NCBI GenBank assembly: GCA_003212005.1 | Contig: QCRE01000003.1 | Span: forward strand, 1 to 64,000 | Length of the DNA stretch: 64,000 nucleotides | Origin: Prochlorococcus sp. AG-459-M13 | Lineage (GTDB): Bacteria > Cyanobacteriota > Cyanobacteriia > PCC-6307 > Cyanobiaceae | Direction: 5' to 3' | Shown: positions 1-9,356 of the stretch, piece by piece | Layout: every line of letters starts with the position of its first letter | How positions within the stretch are numbered: position 1 is the first letter of the stretch | The notes under the pieces: model-generated | Told to the model about the DNA's origin: nothing | What the model saw: the letters and a program-made list of their open reading frames with translations, nothing else | Databases searched by the model: none | Program-made: the position numbers and the translations under genes

Positions 1-284
1 CATTTATAAGAGATAGAGCTAAGGTGAGAAAAATTATTGGATCTAAGGACTTTGTTGAAGTTTATTGTGCTGCAGATATCAAAGTTTGCGAAAACAGAGA
101 TACTAAAGGTCTTTATAAGAAAGCTCGTTTGGGAGAAGTTAAGGATTTTACAGGAATTTCTAGTCCTTATGAAGCTCCTCAGAAACCAGAAATTGTTGTT
201 AATACAGGTTCTTTAGATTTAAAGGATTCGGTTGAAAAAGTTGTTGATTATCTTAAAAAAGAAAATTTCCTTACAAAGTTCTAA
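1..284 (+). CDS. cysC: Adenylylsulfate (APS) kinase, C-terminal part
   Basis: This is the 3' end of a gene that enters from the left edge. The frame is open from base 3 and reads FIRDRAKVRKIIG, so the GTG at 24 is an internal valine and not a start. About 93 residues are visible. The stretch with EVYCAADIKVCENRDTKGLY and then KARLGEVKDFTGISSPYEAP is the conserved C-terminal half of APS kinase, which phosphorylates adenylyl sulfate to PAPS in the cytoplasm. The P-loop lies outside the window. The partner enzyme, ATP sulfurylase, is encoded far away at 60450-61625, so the two steps are not in one operon here. Confidence 0.9.
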   Translation, partial: FIRDRAKVRKIIGSKDFVEVYCAADIKVCENRDTKGLYKKARLGEVKDFTGISSPYEAPQKPEIVVNTGSLDLKDSVEKVVDYLKKENFLTKF

Positions 285-299
285 TGCAAAAATATTAGT

Positions 300-836
300 T
301 CATTGATTTTGAAGATAATTATCAGCTCCAATAGTTGATAACTTACTATTTTTGGTTCTTACCTGGGCGTGAAGATTTTGTCTAAACTCTTTTAAATTTT
401 TTTTTATTGATTCATCAAATAAACTTATCATCTCTATTGCCAATAATCCCGCATTTTGGCCTCCATTAATTGCAACTGTTGCTACTGGTATCCCAGCAGG
501 CATTTGAACAATTGATAAAAGAGAGTCTATCCCTTTAAGTGTCTTACTTTCTACAGGTACTCCTATAACAGGAATGCAAGTGATGGATGCCAACATTCCA
601 GGAAGATGAGCAGCACCACCAGCACCTGCAATGATTACTTTTATGTTTTTTGATTCTGCATTTTTTGCATATTCCATCATCTCCATAGGTGTTCTATGGG
701 CAGAAAGTATACAAACTTCTGTTTTTATTTTAAATTTTCTCAATATATCTATTGCAGGTTTTAAGGTTTTTAGATCTGAATCACTACCCATTACGACAGC
801 GATTTTATAAATATCTTTAGAATTCAAATCTGACAA
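300..836 (-). CDS. purE: N5-carboxyaminoimidazole ribonucleotide mutase
   Basis: The 178-residue protein is a class I PurE. It moves the carboxyl group of N5-CAIR to make CAIR in purine synthesis and normally works as a cytosolic octamer. The nucleotide and phosphate loop MGSDSD lies at residues 16-21, the catalytic-histidine loop SAHRTP at 45-50, and the GGAAHLPGM segment follows near 73. The length is slightly above the usual 160-170 because of short N- and C-terminal tails. The gene converges on cysC with a 15-bp gap and is divergent from chlM across an 88-bp spacer that must hold both promoters. The PurK partner is not in the window. Confidence 0.96.
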   Translation of the reverse strand: MSDLNSKDIYKIAVVMGSDSDLKTLKPAIDILRKFKIKTEVCILSAHRTPMEMMEYAKNAESKNIKVIIAGAGGAAHLPGMLASITCIPVIGVPVESKTLKGIDSLLSIVQMPAGIPVATVAINGGQNAGLLAIEMISLFDESIKKNLKEFRQNLHAQVRTKNSKLSTIGADNYLQNQ

Positions 837-924
837 AATAACAAATCAATTCTTTCCTATAATGGCGCGCAATTAATTTAGTGCCAGTTAGTTAGTATAA
901 AAAGAATAAATTTCCTAGTATATT

Positions 925-1626
925 ATGTCGCCAAATAAGATTATTGAAAAAAGTGAAGTTAGGGATTATTTCAATGGAACTGGCTTTGAAAGATGGAACA
1001 AAATATATAGCAATTCTGATGAAATTAATAAAGTTCAGAAAAATATTAGGAAAGGACATCAAAAGACAGTAGATGATGTAGTCTCATACATCAAAAAATA
1101 TCCTGAACTAACAAAAAAAAGTTATTGTGATGCAGGCTGTGGTGTTGGAAGTCTATCTATACCTTTACTAAGGCTTGGCATAAAAAAATTACAGGTTAGC
1201 GATATTTCTTCTGAAATGATTAAAGAAACAAAGAAACGCATAAATGAATTAGGTCTAAACCAAGGTAGAATCAAATATGAAGTCTGTGACCTGGAACAAT
1301 TAAAAGGCTTATTTGATGTTGTAGTTTGTTTGGATGTATTTATTCATTATCCCCAACCGGTCGCTGAAGAAATGGTCCAACATCTATGCGATTTAACCAA
1401 AGAGAAACTAATCGTTAGCTTTGCTCCTTATACTCCAGTTCTTGCTGTTCTAAAAAATATAGGTAAATTATTTCCAGGGCCAAGTAAAACTACAAGAGCA
1501 TATACATTAAGAGAAAAAGGTATTATTAATGCTGCTAAAGATAGAGGATTTAAAGTAGTTAAAACGAAATTAAATCAAGCTCCTTTTTATTTTTCAAAAC
1601 TAATTGAATTCGAAAAAATTCAATAA
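925..1626 (+). CDS. chlM: Magnesium-protoporphyrin IX O-methyltransferase
   Basis: ChlM methylates the propionate side chain of Mg-protoporphyrin IX with S-adenosylmethionine, the step after Mg insertion in chlorophyll synthesis. The 233 residues contain the class I SAM-binding motif around 67-80 (DAGCGVGSLSIP), a second motif with VSDISSEMI, and CLDVFIHYP. The N-terminal segment with VRDYFNGTGFERWNKIYS is typical of ChlM rather than of other methyltransferases. The gene ends one base before the convergent response-regulator stop. It has no other chlorophyll gene next to it, although hemB of the same pathway is at 47719. Confidence 0.95.
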   Translation: MSPNKIIEKSEVRDYFNGTGFERWNKIYSNSDEINKVQKNIRKGHQKTVDDVVSYIKKYPELTKKSYCDAGCGVGSLSIPLLRLGIKKLQVSDISSEMIKETKKRINELGLNQGRIKYEVCDLEQLKGLFDVVVCLDVFIHYPQPVAEEMVQHLCDLTKEKLIVSFAPYTPVLAVLKNIGKLFPGPSKTTRAYTLREKGIINAAKDRGFKVVKTKLNQAPFYFSKLIEFEKIQ

Positions 1627-1627
1627 T

Positions 1628-2356
1628 TTACTTTACTAAGTGATTTTCAAGAGCATAACGAACTAATTCAGTTCTGCTAGATGTACTTGTCTTGATAAAA
1701 AGTCTACTTACATATTTTTCAACATTTCTAATAGAGGTTTCAAGTTTTCTTGCAATCTCTTTATTCATTAGACCCTCGGCAACAAGCTGTAGAACGCTTG
1801 CTTCTCTTGGTGTAAAACTAGGAATATCGATAGAATTTTCTTGATTTAATGGATTTTGATCTGTAAGCATAGACTTTATTTCAGTTATTTGTTTTGCCAT
1901 TTTACTTACATCAATATCAGCAAATCTTGCTGCCTCTTTAAGTAATCGCTCTTGCCTATTAATTACATTTTTAACTCTCGCAGATAATTCATCTGGATCA
2001 AATGGTTTAGAAATATAATCGTCAATGCCTGCAAGATATCCTTGAGTTCTATCTAATGTCATTCCTTTTGCTGTAAGAAAAATAACAGGAGTACCTCCTA
2101 GCTTTTCATCTTCTCTTATTTTTTCTAATAAGGCATAACCATTAGATCTCGGCATCATAATATCGCTAATAATTAGATCTGGGAAAATTGTTTGAGCTTT
2201 TTCCCATCCATCATCTCCGTCAACAGCAATAAAGATTTCAAATCCTTCATCTTCTAAAAATGTTTTTACAGCTGTTCTTAGGCCAGGCTCATCATCTACT
2301 AATAAAATTTTTGATTTTCTAGTTGTTTCATTATTTATTTGATTAGTGTTATTCAT
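1628..2356 (-). CDS. Two-component response regulator, NarL/LuxR type
   Basis: The protein has 242 residues. A receiver domain occupies about 15-135, with the acidic pair at 21-22, the phosphorylatable Asp65 in IISDIMMP and the conserved lysine in the SKPFDPDE loop. A LuxR-type helix-turn-helix covers the last 65 residues (FTPREASVLQLVAEGLMNKEIA, then a recognition helix with SIRNVEKYVSRLF). This separates it from the OmpR-type regulators RpaA and RpaB. The architecture resembles the plastid/cyanobacterial Ycf29 family. No histidine kinase gene is adjacent, so its partner and targets are unknown. It is divergent from the cysteine desulfurase gene across 56 bp. Confidence 0.88.
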   Translation of the reverse strand: MNNTNQINNETTRKSKILLVDDEPGLRTAVKTFLEDEGFEIFIAVDGDDGWEKAQTIFPDLIISDIMMPRSNGYALLEKIREDEKLGGTPVIFLTAKGMTLDRTQGYLAGIDDYISKPFDPDELSARVKNVINRQERLLKEAARFADIDVSKMAKQITEIKSMLTDQNPLNQENSIDIPSFTPREASVLQLVAEGLMNKEIARKLETSIRNVEKYVSRLFIKTSTSSRTELVRYALENHLVK

Positions 2357-2412
2357 TGTTTAACTTTTGAATTAAATTTTTTTAAGCCTAATGATAATTT
2401 TATATACTAAAT

Positions 2413-3561
2413 ATGATGCTTTCAACTCCCATACTACTAGATTATCAATCATCAACTCCTTGCTCTAAAGATGTTGTTGATTCAATGAAACCTTTTTGGA
2501 GTGAGATATTTTCTAACCCTTCAAGCAAATCTAATTTGGCAGGTATAAACGCAAGCGCCATATTGGAAGCCTCAAGAGAAAAAATAGAGCAAAAATTATT
2601 TCTTCATAATAAAAAGGTTATTTTTACAAGTGGTGCTACAGAATCTAATAACTTAGCCTTGATAGGTTTTGCAAGAAATTACTATAAAAAAACAGGAAAT
2701 TATGGACATATTATTACTTTAAAAACGGAGCATAAAGCCGTATTGGAGCCTCTAAATCAACTGAAAGAAGAGGGATTTATGGTTACAGAAATTACTCCAG
2801 AAAGAGATGGTTTAATTTCAGAAGAAACGTTCACTAAGACAATAAGAGAAGATACATTTATGGTGAGCGTCATGATGGCAAATAACGAAATAGGAGTTAT
2901 TCAGCCCATAGAGAATATTTCAAAGATATGTAATTCGCGAGGCATAACTTTCCACTCAGATTTTGCACAATGTTTAGGTTATGTCGAGTTAAACGATCTT
3001 TTATCAAATGTAAATATGATAACTATGAGTTCCCATAAAATCTATGGTCCCAAAGGGATAGGACTTCTCTTGATTGATGAAGAAATTAATTTGGAACCTT
3101 TAATTGTTGGAGGAGGTCAAGAATATGGTCTAAGATCTGGCACATTACCTCTCCCACTAGTAGTAGGCTTTGCAAAGGCAATAGAGTTAGCCGTTCTTAA
3201 TCAAAAAAAGAATGCTGAGAAATTACTTTTGTATAGAAATAACCTTTTGGAGGGCTTGTTAGAAAATAATTCTGGTTTATTAATTAATGGCTCTCTAACA
3301 AAAAGGTTACCCCATAACTTGAATTTGACTGTATTGGATTTAAACGGAGCAAAATTTCATAAACTTTTAAAATCTCAAATAATTTGTTCTAGTGGATCGG
3401 CATGCAGTAATGGTGAACCTTCTCACGTTTTACTCGCCTTAGGTAGATCTTTTAAAGAAGCAGAATCTTCAATAAGGTTAAGTATTGGATTAAGCACTAG
3501 TTTAAAAGATATAAAACAAGCAATTCAAATACTTACTAATATGATCAAATTATTGCGTTAG
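2413..3561 (+). CDS. Cysteine desulfurase (NifS/IscS family)
   Basis: This PLP enzyme takes sulfur from cysteine for iron-sulfur clusters and thiolated tRNA. In the 382 residues, the PLP-binding lysine is Lys209 in SSHKIYGPKGIG and the persulfide-forming cysteine is Cys331 in SSGSACSNGEPS. The SGATESNN motif near 73-80 contacts the cofactor. The long GSACS loop indicates the NifS/IscS group rather than SufS. The start has two adjacent ATG codons and either could be used. The gene stands alone between a divergent regulator and convergent rsmH, with no scaffold gene such as iscU beside it. Confidence 0.92.
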   Translation: MMLSTPILLDYQSSTPCSKDVVDSMKPFWSEIFSNPSSKSNLAGINASAILEASREKIEQKLFLHNKKVIFTSGATESNNLALIGFARNYYKKTGNYGHIITLKTEHKAVLEPLNQLKEEGFMVTEITPERDGLISEETFTKTIREDTFMVSVMMANNEIGVIQPIENISKICNSRGITFHSDFAQCLGYVELNDLLSNVNMITMSSHKIYGPKGIGLLLIDEEINLEPLIVGGGQEYGLRSGTLPLPLVVGFAKAIELAVLNQKKNAEKLLLYRNNLLEGLLENNSGLLINGSLTKRLPHNLNLTVLDLNGAKFHKLLKSQIICSSGSACSNGEPSHVLLALGRSFKEAESSIRLSIGLSTSLKDIKQAIQILTNMIKLLR

Positions 3562-3575
3562 GAATAATTGTCTCA

Positions 3576-4478
3576 CTAATTTAATTGAGCAATTCTTAAT
3601 TTTCCACTTCTAGCTCTTTTGTTTACCTTTACTTCTTGTTCGGATGGAGTTATTGGCTTTTTTGTCAGGTTTTTTAATCTTTGATCATTCTTAAAAGAAC
3701 TTTTAACTAACCTATCCTCCAGGGAATGAAAACTAATAATAGAAATAATTCCGCCTGGTAGTAGCCAATCAGGGACAATTTGCAAGAATTTTTCTAAAAC
3801 CTCAATTTCCTTATTAACGGCAATTCTTAATGCTTGGAATGTTCTAGTTGCCGGGTGTATTTTTTTATATCTTTGTTTTGGTGGGAAGCAGCCAGCAATA
3901 GAATAAGCTAACTGTTTTGTACCAGAATATTTCCCATTTTCCTTTAAATCCATTTTTATTTTCCTAGCAATCTTTCTTGATAATCTTTCATCTCCATATT
4001 TATAAATTAGATCAGCTAAATCTTTTTCATTTAAAGTCTCAATTAATTTCTCTGCATCACTCTCAAGAAATGGATTCATACGCATATCAAGTGGACCATC
4101 TTTTTGGAAACTAAATCCTCTTTTAGGGTCATCAATTTGGTTACTATTTACTCCAAGATCTGCGATCACAAAAGAAACTTTTTCTTTTGGTTCAAAATCC
4201 GCAAAATTTGAAGCCCTTATATCAATCCTATTTTTAAATTCAAGAAGTTTTTTTGATGCTGATTCTCTTGCGAATGGATCTTGATCAAGTCCAATTATAT
4301 TTAAATCCGAATATTTTCTTAATAAATGAAAAGAGTGACCGCCACCGCCTAAAGTTGCGTCTATACCTTTAAGTTGGTTGTTATGTATTAATGGGTAATG
4401 CTCTAATGACGTCAAAATCTCATCTGTCATAACTGATTTATGATTGAAAAAAGATGAATCAGATAGGTCAGTTTGCAT
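3576..4478 (-). CDS. rsmH: 16S rRNA (cytosine-1402 N4) methyltransferase
   Basis: RsmH, formerly MraW, adds a methyl group to the exocyclic N4 of C1402 in the decoding centre of 16S rRNA. The 300-residue protein opens with the family signature HKSVMTDEIL, followed by the SAM-binding loop IDATLGGGGHS at about 39-49. It then has the helical insert with GFSFQKDGPLDMRM and the C-terminal ATRTFQALRIAVNKE and SFHSLEDR motifs. In many bacteria this gene begins the division/cell-wall cluster. Here it stands alone, divergent from ndhH by 38 bp, as expected for scattered cyanobacterial dcw genes. Confidence 0.96.
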   Translation of the reverse strand: MQTDLSDSSFFNHKSVMTDEILTSLEHYPLIHNNQLKGIDATLGGGGHSFHLLRKYSDLNIIGLDQDPFARESASKKLLEFKNRIDIRASNFADFEPKEKVSFVIADLGVNSNQIDDPKRGFSFQKDGPLDMRMNPFLESDAEKLIETLNEKDLADLIYKYGDERLSRKIARKIKMDLKENGKYSGTKQLAYSIAGCFPPKQRYKKIHPATRTFQALRIAVNKEIEVLEKFLQIVPDWLLPGGIISIISFHSLEDRLVKSSFKNDQRLKNLTKKPITPSEQEVKVNKRARSGKLRIAQLN

Positions 4479-4516
4479 AACTTTCGACTAAGATTTATTT
4501 AGAAGTTAAATTTCGA

Positions 4517-5704
4517 ATGGCTCAGCTAGAGACTAGAACAGAACCAATGGTGGTCAATTTTGGCCCTCACCATCCCTCAATGCATGGGGTTTTAAGGTTA
4601 GTTGTAACTCTTGATGGTGAGAATGTCATTGATTGTGAGCCGGTAATTGGATATTTGCATAGAGGGATGGAAAAGATAGCTGAAAATAGGACAAATGTCA
4701 TGTATGTCCCTTATGTAAGCAGAATGGATTATGCAGCAGGAATGTTTTATGAAGCTATTGTAGTAAATGCTCCCGAAAGATTAGCTAATATTCCAGTCCC
4801 TAAAAGAGCTAGTTACATAAGAGTTCTTATGCTGGAACTTAATCGTATTGCTAATCATCTTTTATGGCTTGGCCCCTTTTTAGCAGATGTAGGAGCTCAA
4901 ACTCCATTTTTCTATATTTTTAGAGAAAGAGAAATGATTTATGATCTTTGGGAAGCTGCTACTGGACAAAGGCTGATAAATAATAATTTCTTTAGGATAG
5001 GTGGTGTCGCATGTGATCTTCCTTACGGATGGTTAGAAAAATGTATAGACTTTTGCGATTGGTTCGGTCCAAAGATAGATGAATACGAAAAATTAATCAC
5101 AAATAATCCAATTTTTAGAAAAAGAATTGAAGGTCTTGGAACAATAGAAAGAGATCAGGCAATTAATTGGTCATTGTCTGGGCCAATGCTCAGAGCTTCA
5201 GGAGTTTCCTGGGATTTAAGGAAAGTCGATAGCTATGAATGTTATGACGATTTTGATTGGCAGATTGCTTCAGAAAAAGAAGGAGATTGTTATGCAAGAT
5301 ATAGAGTAAGAGTTGAAGAGATGAGACAATCACTAAGCATCATTCGCCAAGCCTGCAAAATGATTCCAGGAGGTCCAACAGAAAATTTAGAAGCACAAAG
5401 AATGGCTACTGAAGATAAGAAGAGTGAAATATTTGGTATTGACTATCAATATGTAGCTAAGAAGGTTGCTCCAACTTTTAAAATTCCTAATGGAGAATTG
5501 TATACAAGATTAGAGTCCGGCAAAGGAGAAATAGGTGTATTTATTCAAGGAAATAATGAAGTTACCCCATGGAGATTTAAAATCAGAGCAGCTGACTTAA
5601 ATAATCTACAAATCTTGCCTCATATTCTTAAAGGTGCCAAAATCGCCGATATAATGGCAATCCTTGGTTCAATAGATGTCATTATGGGATCTGTTGATAG
5701 ATAA
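4517..5704 (+). CDS. ndhH: NAD(P)H-quinone oxidoreductase subunit H (NDH-1)
   Basis: NdhH is the 49-kDa-type hydrophilic subunit of cyanobacterial NDH-1. That complex carries cyclic and respiratory electrons to plastoquinone and supports CO2 uptake. The 395 residues match the family length. The N-terminal [16 protein letters not shown] loop, the [13 protein letters not shown] segment and the C-terminal IMGSVDR are the hallmarks of the quinone-site subunit; the aspartate and arginine of the final motif correspond to the ends of the NiFe-hydrogenase-like fold. It is followed after 9 bp by the DHNA-CoA thioesterase gene on the same strand, so the two may be co-transcribed. Confidence 0.97.
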   Translation: MAQLETRTEPMVVNFGPHHPSMHGVLRLVVTLDGENVIDCEPVIGYLHRGMEKIAENRTNVMYVPYVSRMDYAAGMFYEAIVVNAPERLANIPVPKRASYIRVLMLELNRIANHLLWLGPFLADVGAQTPFFYIFREREMIYDLWEAATGQRLINNNFFRIGGVACDLPYGWLEKCIDFCDWFGPKIDEYEKLITNNPIFRKRIEGLGTIERDQAINWSLSGPMLRASGVSWDLRKVDSYECYDDFDWQIASEKEGDCYARYRVRVEEMRQSLSIIRQACKMIPGGPTENLEAQRMATEDKKSEIFGIDYQYVAKKVAPTFKIPNGELYTRLESGKGEIGVFIQGNNEVTPWRFKIRAADLNNLQILPHILKGAKIADIMAILGSIDVIMGSVDR

Positions 5705-5713
5705 GTTCGTTAG

Positions 5714-6166
5714 ATGAACCCCTCTGATTGGTTAATATTGAAGAAGAAAGTACGATTTGGCGATTGTGATTCTGCAGGTGTAATCCATTTTCATAACTTA
5801 TTAAAATGGTCTCATGAAGCTTGGGAAGAGAGTATTGAAATTTACGGGATTCCTTATCAAGATATTTTCCCAGATTTTTCTATACGTAAAAGTCAAATAA
5901 TTTTTCCAATAGTAAATTGCGAAGCGAACTTCATAGCACCTATTAAAATTGGAGATTACTTAAAAATAAAAATTACCCCCCATAAAATTAATACTCATTT
6001 GTTCCAAGTAAATAGCCTTTTTAAAAAAAATGAAAATAAAGTTGCAGAAGGAAAAATAATACATTGTTCTTTAGATGTTGATTCAAGAAAAAAAATAGAC
6101 CTTCCCGATCAGCTAGAAAGATGGATAGAGGCTTCAAATATAAGTACAAATTTAAAAGAGCTCTAG
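5714..6166 (+). CDS. 1,4-dihydroxy-2-naphthoyl-CoA hydrolase (hotdog fold)
   Basis: The 150 residues form a single 4HBT-type hotdog domain. The active-site loop is [14 protein letters not shown], with its aspartates near residues 17-19, and is followed by [16 protein letters not shown]. In cyanobacteria the closest known role is release of DHNA from DHNA-CoA in phylloquinone synthesis (the Synechocystis slr0204 type). The position strongly supports this, because menE, menC, menA and menF follow immediately. Assignment is by family and context; hotdog thioesterases are promiscuous, so 4-hydroxybenzoyl-CoA or another acyl-CoA is a formal alternative. It converges on menE with a 7-bp gap. Confidence 0.85.
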   Translation: MNPSDWLILKKKVRFGDCDSAGVIHFHNLLKWSHEAWEESIEIYGIPYQDIFPDFSIRKSQIIFPIVNCEANFIAPIKIGDYLKIKITPHKINTHLFQVNSLFKKNENKVAEGKIIHCSLDVDSRKKIDLPDQLERWIEASNISTNLKEL

Positions 6167-6173
6167 TTTTTAT

Positions 6174-7379
6174 TTATTGTTTTTTAAATTCATAGTTGAT
6201 TTTTGCTTTACTTGTATTTTTATTTTTAATAATCCACTTTTCGGGTTTTTCATGTTTAGGCCAACTTTGAGAAAATTTTTTTAATATTTTTAATGAACTT
6301 TCAATATTTTTATGATTTGTGAGTTCTTTAAATTCAACGATTATTCTAATTTTATTTCCCCAAAATTTGTCGGGTACTCTTGATATATTGCACCTATTAA
6401 TTGGGATATTTTCTTTAATAATGAAATCATTTAATCGAGATACAATTACTTCTGGAAAAACTATTTCTCCTCCTGAATTAAAAGCGTTATCAATTCTTCC
6501 AATAAACTTTAAATATAAAGAATTATTGATTTGATTTATTTCACCTAAATCACCGGTTTGCCACCACCCATTTTTATTTTTGAAATTTTTAGTTTTTGAA
6601 GAGTCTATTATTTCGATTCCAATTCTGGCTGACTTTAACTCGATTAATCCTTGTTCGTTAATTCTGATTTTTGTATCCGGCAGTATTTCTCCAACATTTT
6701 CAAAACCCATTAAGAATTCTTTTGGTTTTAAACTTGTAACCATTGCTGCTGTCTCAGTTGAGCCGTAACAAGGTGCTAATTTTATTTGTTCTTGTATACA
6801 TTTTTCTGCTGTTTCACGGGTAATTGAGGCTCCACCTACCCAAATTAAATCAAAAATTTTTAGCCAATTAATGCCATCTTTTTCAGCTAAAAGCCTTTTT
6901 AATTGGGTAGGTACTAATGAAGTAATCAGGTGTTTTTTGTTTTTTTTAGACTTAATTGTAAAAAGTAAAAGTTCTCGAGTTTTTTTTATTAAATTCGGAG
7001 AAATATTAATACAATCACATCCCCAAGTTTGACTTCTGAAAATTGGCATTAATCCACTTATGTGGTTAAGGGGTAAAGTATTAAAAATTAAGCAGTTTTG
7101 CAATTCAAATCCTTGCTCTTTTAGCCATTTTCCTGAAGTGGTGGCAGATAATTTGAGATTATCTAAATGGTGAATACATTTTCTAGGCTTACCACTGCTC
7201 CCACTGCTGTTTAAGATAATTGCTGGTGCATTTTCAGTAATTGTATCTAATACATCTTCATCTGCATAAAATTTGTTTTTTACATAAATAATTTTATTCT
7301 CTCTAATTTTTTTAATAATTTTTTCTACAGATTGAGTTTCATTATTTTCAACTTCAATAGTATGAATTTTATTTTTCAT
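6174..7379 (-). CDS. menE: O-succinylbenzoate-CoA ligase
   Basis: MenE activates o-succinylbenzoate with ATP and CoA, the step before ring closure by MenB in phylloquinone synthesis. An ANL-superfamily fold of about 400 residues is visible. The AMP-binding P-loop is ILNSSGSSGKPRK near residue 60, the CYGSTETA motif is in the middle, and WWQTGDLGE with the hinge FIGRIDNAFNSGGE is in the C-terminal part. The frame is open from an ATG at 7391, but the ATG at 7379 overlaps the menC stop as ATGA and is the more natural coupled start. Translation is therefore probably linked to menC. Confidence 0.93.
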   Translation of the reverse strand: MKNKIHTIEVENNETQSVEKIIKKIRENKIIYVKNKFYADEDVLDTITENAPAIILNSSGSSGKPRKCIHHLDNLKLSATTSGKWLKEQGFELQNCLIFNTLPLNHISGLMPIFRSQTWGCDCINISPNLIKKTRELLLFTIKSKKNKKHLITSLVPTQLKRLLAEKDGINWLKIFDLIWVGGASITRETAEKCIQEQIKLAPCYGSTETAAMVTSLKPKEFLMGFENVGEILPDTKIRINEQGLIELKSARIGIEIIDSSKTKNFKNKNGWWQTGDLGEINQINNSLYLKFIGRIDNAFNSGGEIVFPEVIVSRLNDFIIKENIPINRCNISRVPDKFWGNKIRIIVEFKELTNHKNIESSLKILKKFSQSWPKHEKPEKWIIKNKNTSKAKINYEFKKQ

Positions 7380-8341
7380 AGTTGATCCCATATCTTTTTT
7401 GCTTCATTTAAAAATAGAAACGAATTAGGGAATTTATTCATTGCTAAACCAGGAACTTTTGGAGTTGGTCCTTGTAATTGTAGAGATGATAAATGATATA
7501 GCCATCTATTCCCTATTCCAGTTTCAAATGAGGTACTTATAGATATTAAAGCTTTTTTATTTTCTAATTCTCTTAAAAGCTTAACTGGATTATTTTCTTG
7601 AGAAGGCCTTCGAATTTGCCAACCCTTCCACTCATCAATCAAAGTTGGAAATTTTAAAAGTGATTCGTCTAAGGCTATTGGGATTTTTTTGTTGAGTTCT
7701 GTCAGTCCATCAATATCATCAACGCAGAGAGGTTGTTCTAACCAATCTATATTTTTGTTGTCTTTCAAAATATCAGCCCATCTATTAGCTATGTCTCTTT
7801 CCCAAGAACCATTAGCATCTATTCTTAATTTAATATTATTATCTATTTGGCTTAAAATTTCTTCTAAAATTGCTTCTTCATCATGGTTATTTTTTAATGC
7901 TACTTTCCATTTTATAGTTACTAATTTTCCAATATTAGATTGTCTTGTTTTAATTTCATTTAGATCTGAAATTACATCTTCAGGATTTAAAAGTATGGCA
8001 GTTTTATCAATGTCATCAAAGTCATAGTTTTCTTTAAAAATTATTTTTCCATCTATCTCAGCTAATGCAGAATTTATTCCAGATTGAATGCAAGGGTGAA
8101 AAATATTTATTTGCTCAGATAAATTAAATACTTCAACATACTCAGGGATCATATTTAGTTGTTTTGCACATTTTTTTAAGTCTTCTTTATGAAGCGGTGA
8201 AACTTCTCCAAACCCAATTTTTTTATCATTACTTGTTAATTTAATTATCCAACCAGATTTTGTAAGGTAAGTGGATTTAGAATTTTCTACTTTTGTGGAT
8301 AACTTAAAGCTATATGATTTTTTTTTAAATATTAAGTTCAT
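7376..8341 (-). CDS. menC: O-succinylbenzoate synthase (enolase superfamily)
   Basis: MenC dehydrates SHCHC to o-succinylbenzoate. In 321 residues the enolase-superfamily active site is largely visible: the KxK pair in VTIKWKVALK, and metal ligands in RIDANGSW, WLEQPL and ALDESLLK. The second catalytic lysine, which in E. coli MenC lies in a Lys-Pro motif on the next strand, reads IRRPS here, so it appears to be arginine. The C-terminal SISTSFETGIG segment is normal for the family. It overlaps menA by 4 bp and menE at its end, so all three are one translationally coupled operon transcribed menA-menC-menE. Confidence 0.92.
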   Translation of the reverse strand: MNLIFKKKSYSFKLSTKVENSKSTYLTKSGWIIKLTSNDKKIGFGEVSPLHKEDLKKCAKQLNMIPEYVEVFNLSEQINIFHPCIQSGINSALAEIDGKIIFKENYDFDDIDKTAILLNPEDVISDLNEIKTRQSNIGKLVTIKWKVALKNNHDEEAILEEILSQIDNNIKLRIDANGSWERDIANRWADILKDNKNIDWLEQPLCVDDIDGLTELNKKIPIALDESLLKFPTLIDEWKGWQIRRPSQENNPVKLLRELENKKALISISTSFETGIGNRWLYHLSSLQLQGPTPKVPGLAMNKFPNSFLFLNEAKKIWDQL

Positions 8342-9255
8342 TTATTAAGCAAGTAATTAAATATTAATCCTGTGATTAAGCCAATTCCATTAAGAGTTTG
8401 AAATTTTATCGCGACGAATTTGCAATTTTTTATAGCAGAGGGTTTTTTATATGAAGATTTTAATAAATTTATAAGTCTTATTGCTTGAGGAAAACTAATC
8501 AAATAAAGAATACAAAACACTGGAATGAATCCAGTAACTATAGTTAAAAGTTGAAAAATATATATTGTAAAAATTATCCATGGCACGAATTGCGAACCTT
8601 TTTTTGCTCCTAAGCGAACTAAAGGTGAATTTTTCCCATGCTTTTTATCTTCAGAAATTTGATGAAAATGAGAACAAAATAATACAAGAGTTGTTGCCAA
8701 GGAAGGTCCTGAACCAAGTAATAAAGAAACTTTCCAAGGAATATCTTCGAAATAAATATTAGACGGATTTAACGCAATTAAGACTGAAGAGTAAGCAAAA
8801 GGTCCAAATGCAAGCCAGCATAATGGTTCTCCTAAACCTTGATAGCCAAATCTAAAAGGAGGTCCTTGATATAAATATCCTAAGAAGCAGCAAGCTGCCA
8901 CTAAAATCAAAATGTTTATACTTGTTGATACTGAAATAATTGAAATTATTAATAAACCAATAACTAAAGATGAATATGCAATAAATGAAATTATTTTTTT
9001 ATTTTTTACAAGATTTACAATTGAATGGAATTTAAATTCATCGATTCCTGTTTCTGCGTCGAATAAATCATTCGTTAGATTTTCCCAAAGTAATATCAAA
9101 ATTGCAGCTAAAGTAAATGCAATCAAATTATAAATTTTTACCTTTTCATATTGATTGAGTAAATAAGCCCCTGTTATTAAAACCGGAAGTATGGCAACAG
9201 AATAAAGAGGCCATTTTATTGCTTGTTTCCATAATTTTTTTTTATCTTCTTCCAT
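8338..9255 (-). CDS. menA: 1,4-dihydroxy-2-naphthoate phytyltransferase
   Basis: This integral-membrane UbiA-family prenyltransferase attaches the phytyl tail to DHNA to give demethylphylloquinone, the precursor of the photosystem I A1 quinone. Eight or nine hydrophobic segments are evident over 305 residues. The first aspartate-rich diphosphate motif is NLTNDLFDAETGID, near residues 60-73. A second polar loop around FCSHFHQISEDKKHGKNS corresponds to the second Asp-rich site. It is the first gene of the menA-menC-menE operon and is divergent from menF across 101 bp. Confidence 0.93.
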   Translation of the reverse strand: MEEDKKKLWKQAIKWPLYSVAILPVLITGAYLLNQYEKVKIYNLIAFTLAAILILLWENLTNDLFDAETGIDEFKFHSIVNLVKNKKIISFIAYSSLVIGLLIISIISVSTSINILILVAACCFLGYLYQGPPFRFGYQGLGEPLCWLAFGPFAYSSVLIALNPSNIYFEDIPWKVSLLLGSGPSLATTLVLFCSHFHQISEDKKHGKNSPLVRLGAKKGSQFVPWIIFTIYIFQLLTIVTGFIPVFCILYLISFPQAIRLINLLKSSYKKPSAIKNCKFVAIKFQTLNGIGLITGLIFNYLLNK

Positions 9256-9356
9256 TTTTAATTAACATACAAAATTTGATAATTATTAAATGTAGTTTAT
9301 AAATTGAGTTACATTTTTTACTTTATTGCATGATTTTTAGTTATTTTCAATAAGTA

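Noticed and set aside
24-284. GTG 24 as the start of a complete small gene
   Set aside because: The frame is open to the left edge and encodes conserved APS kinase residues there, so the gene is truncated by the window.
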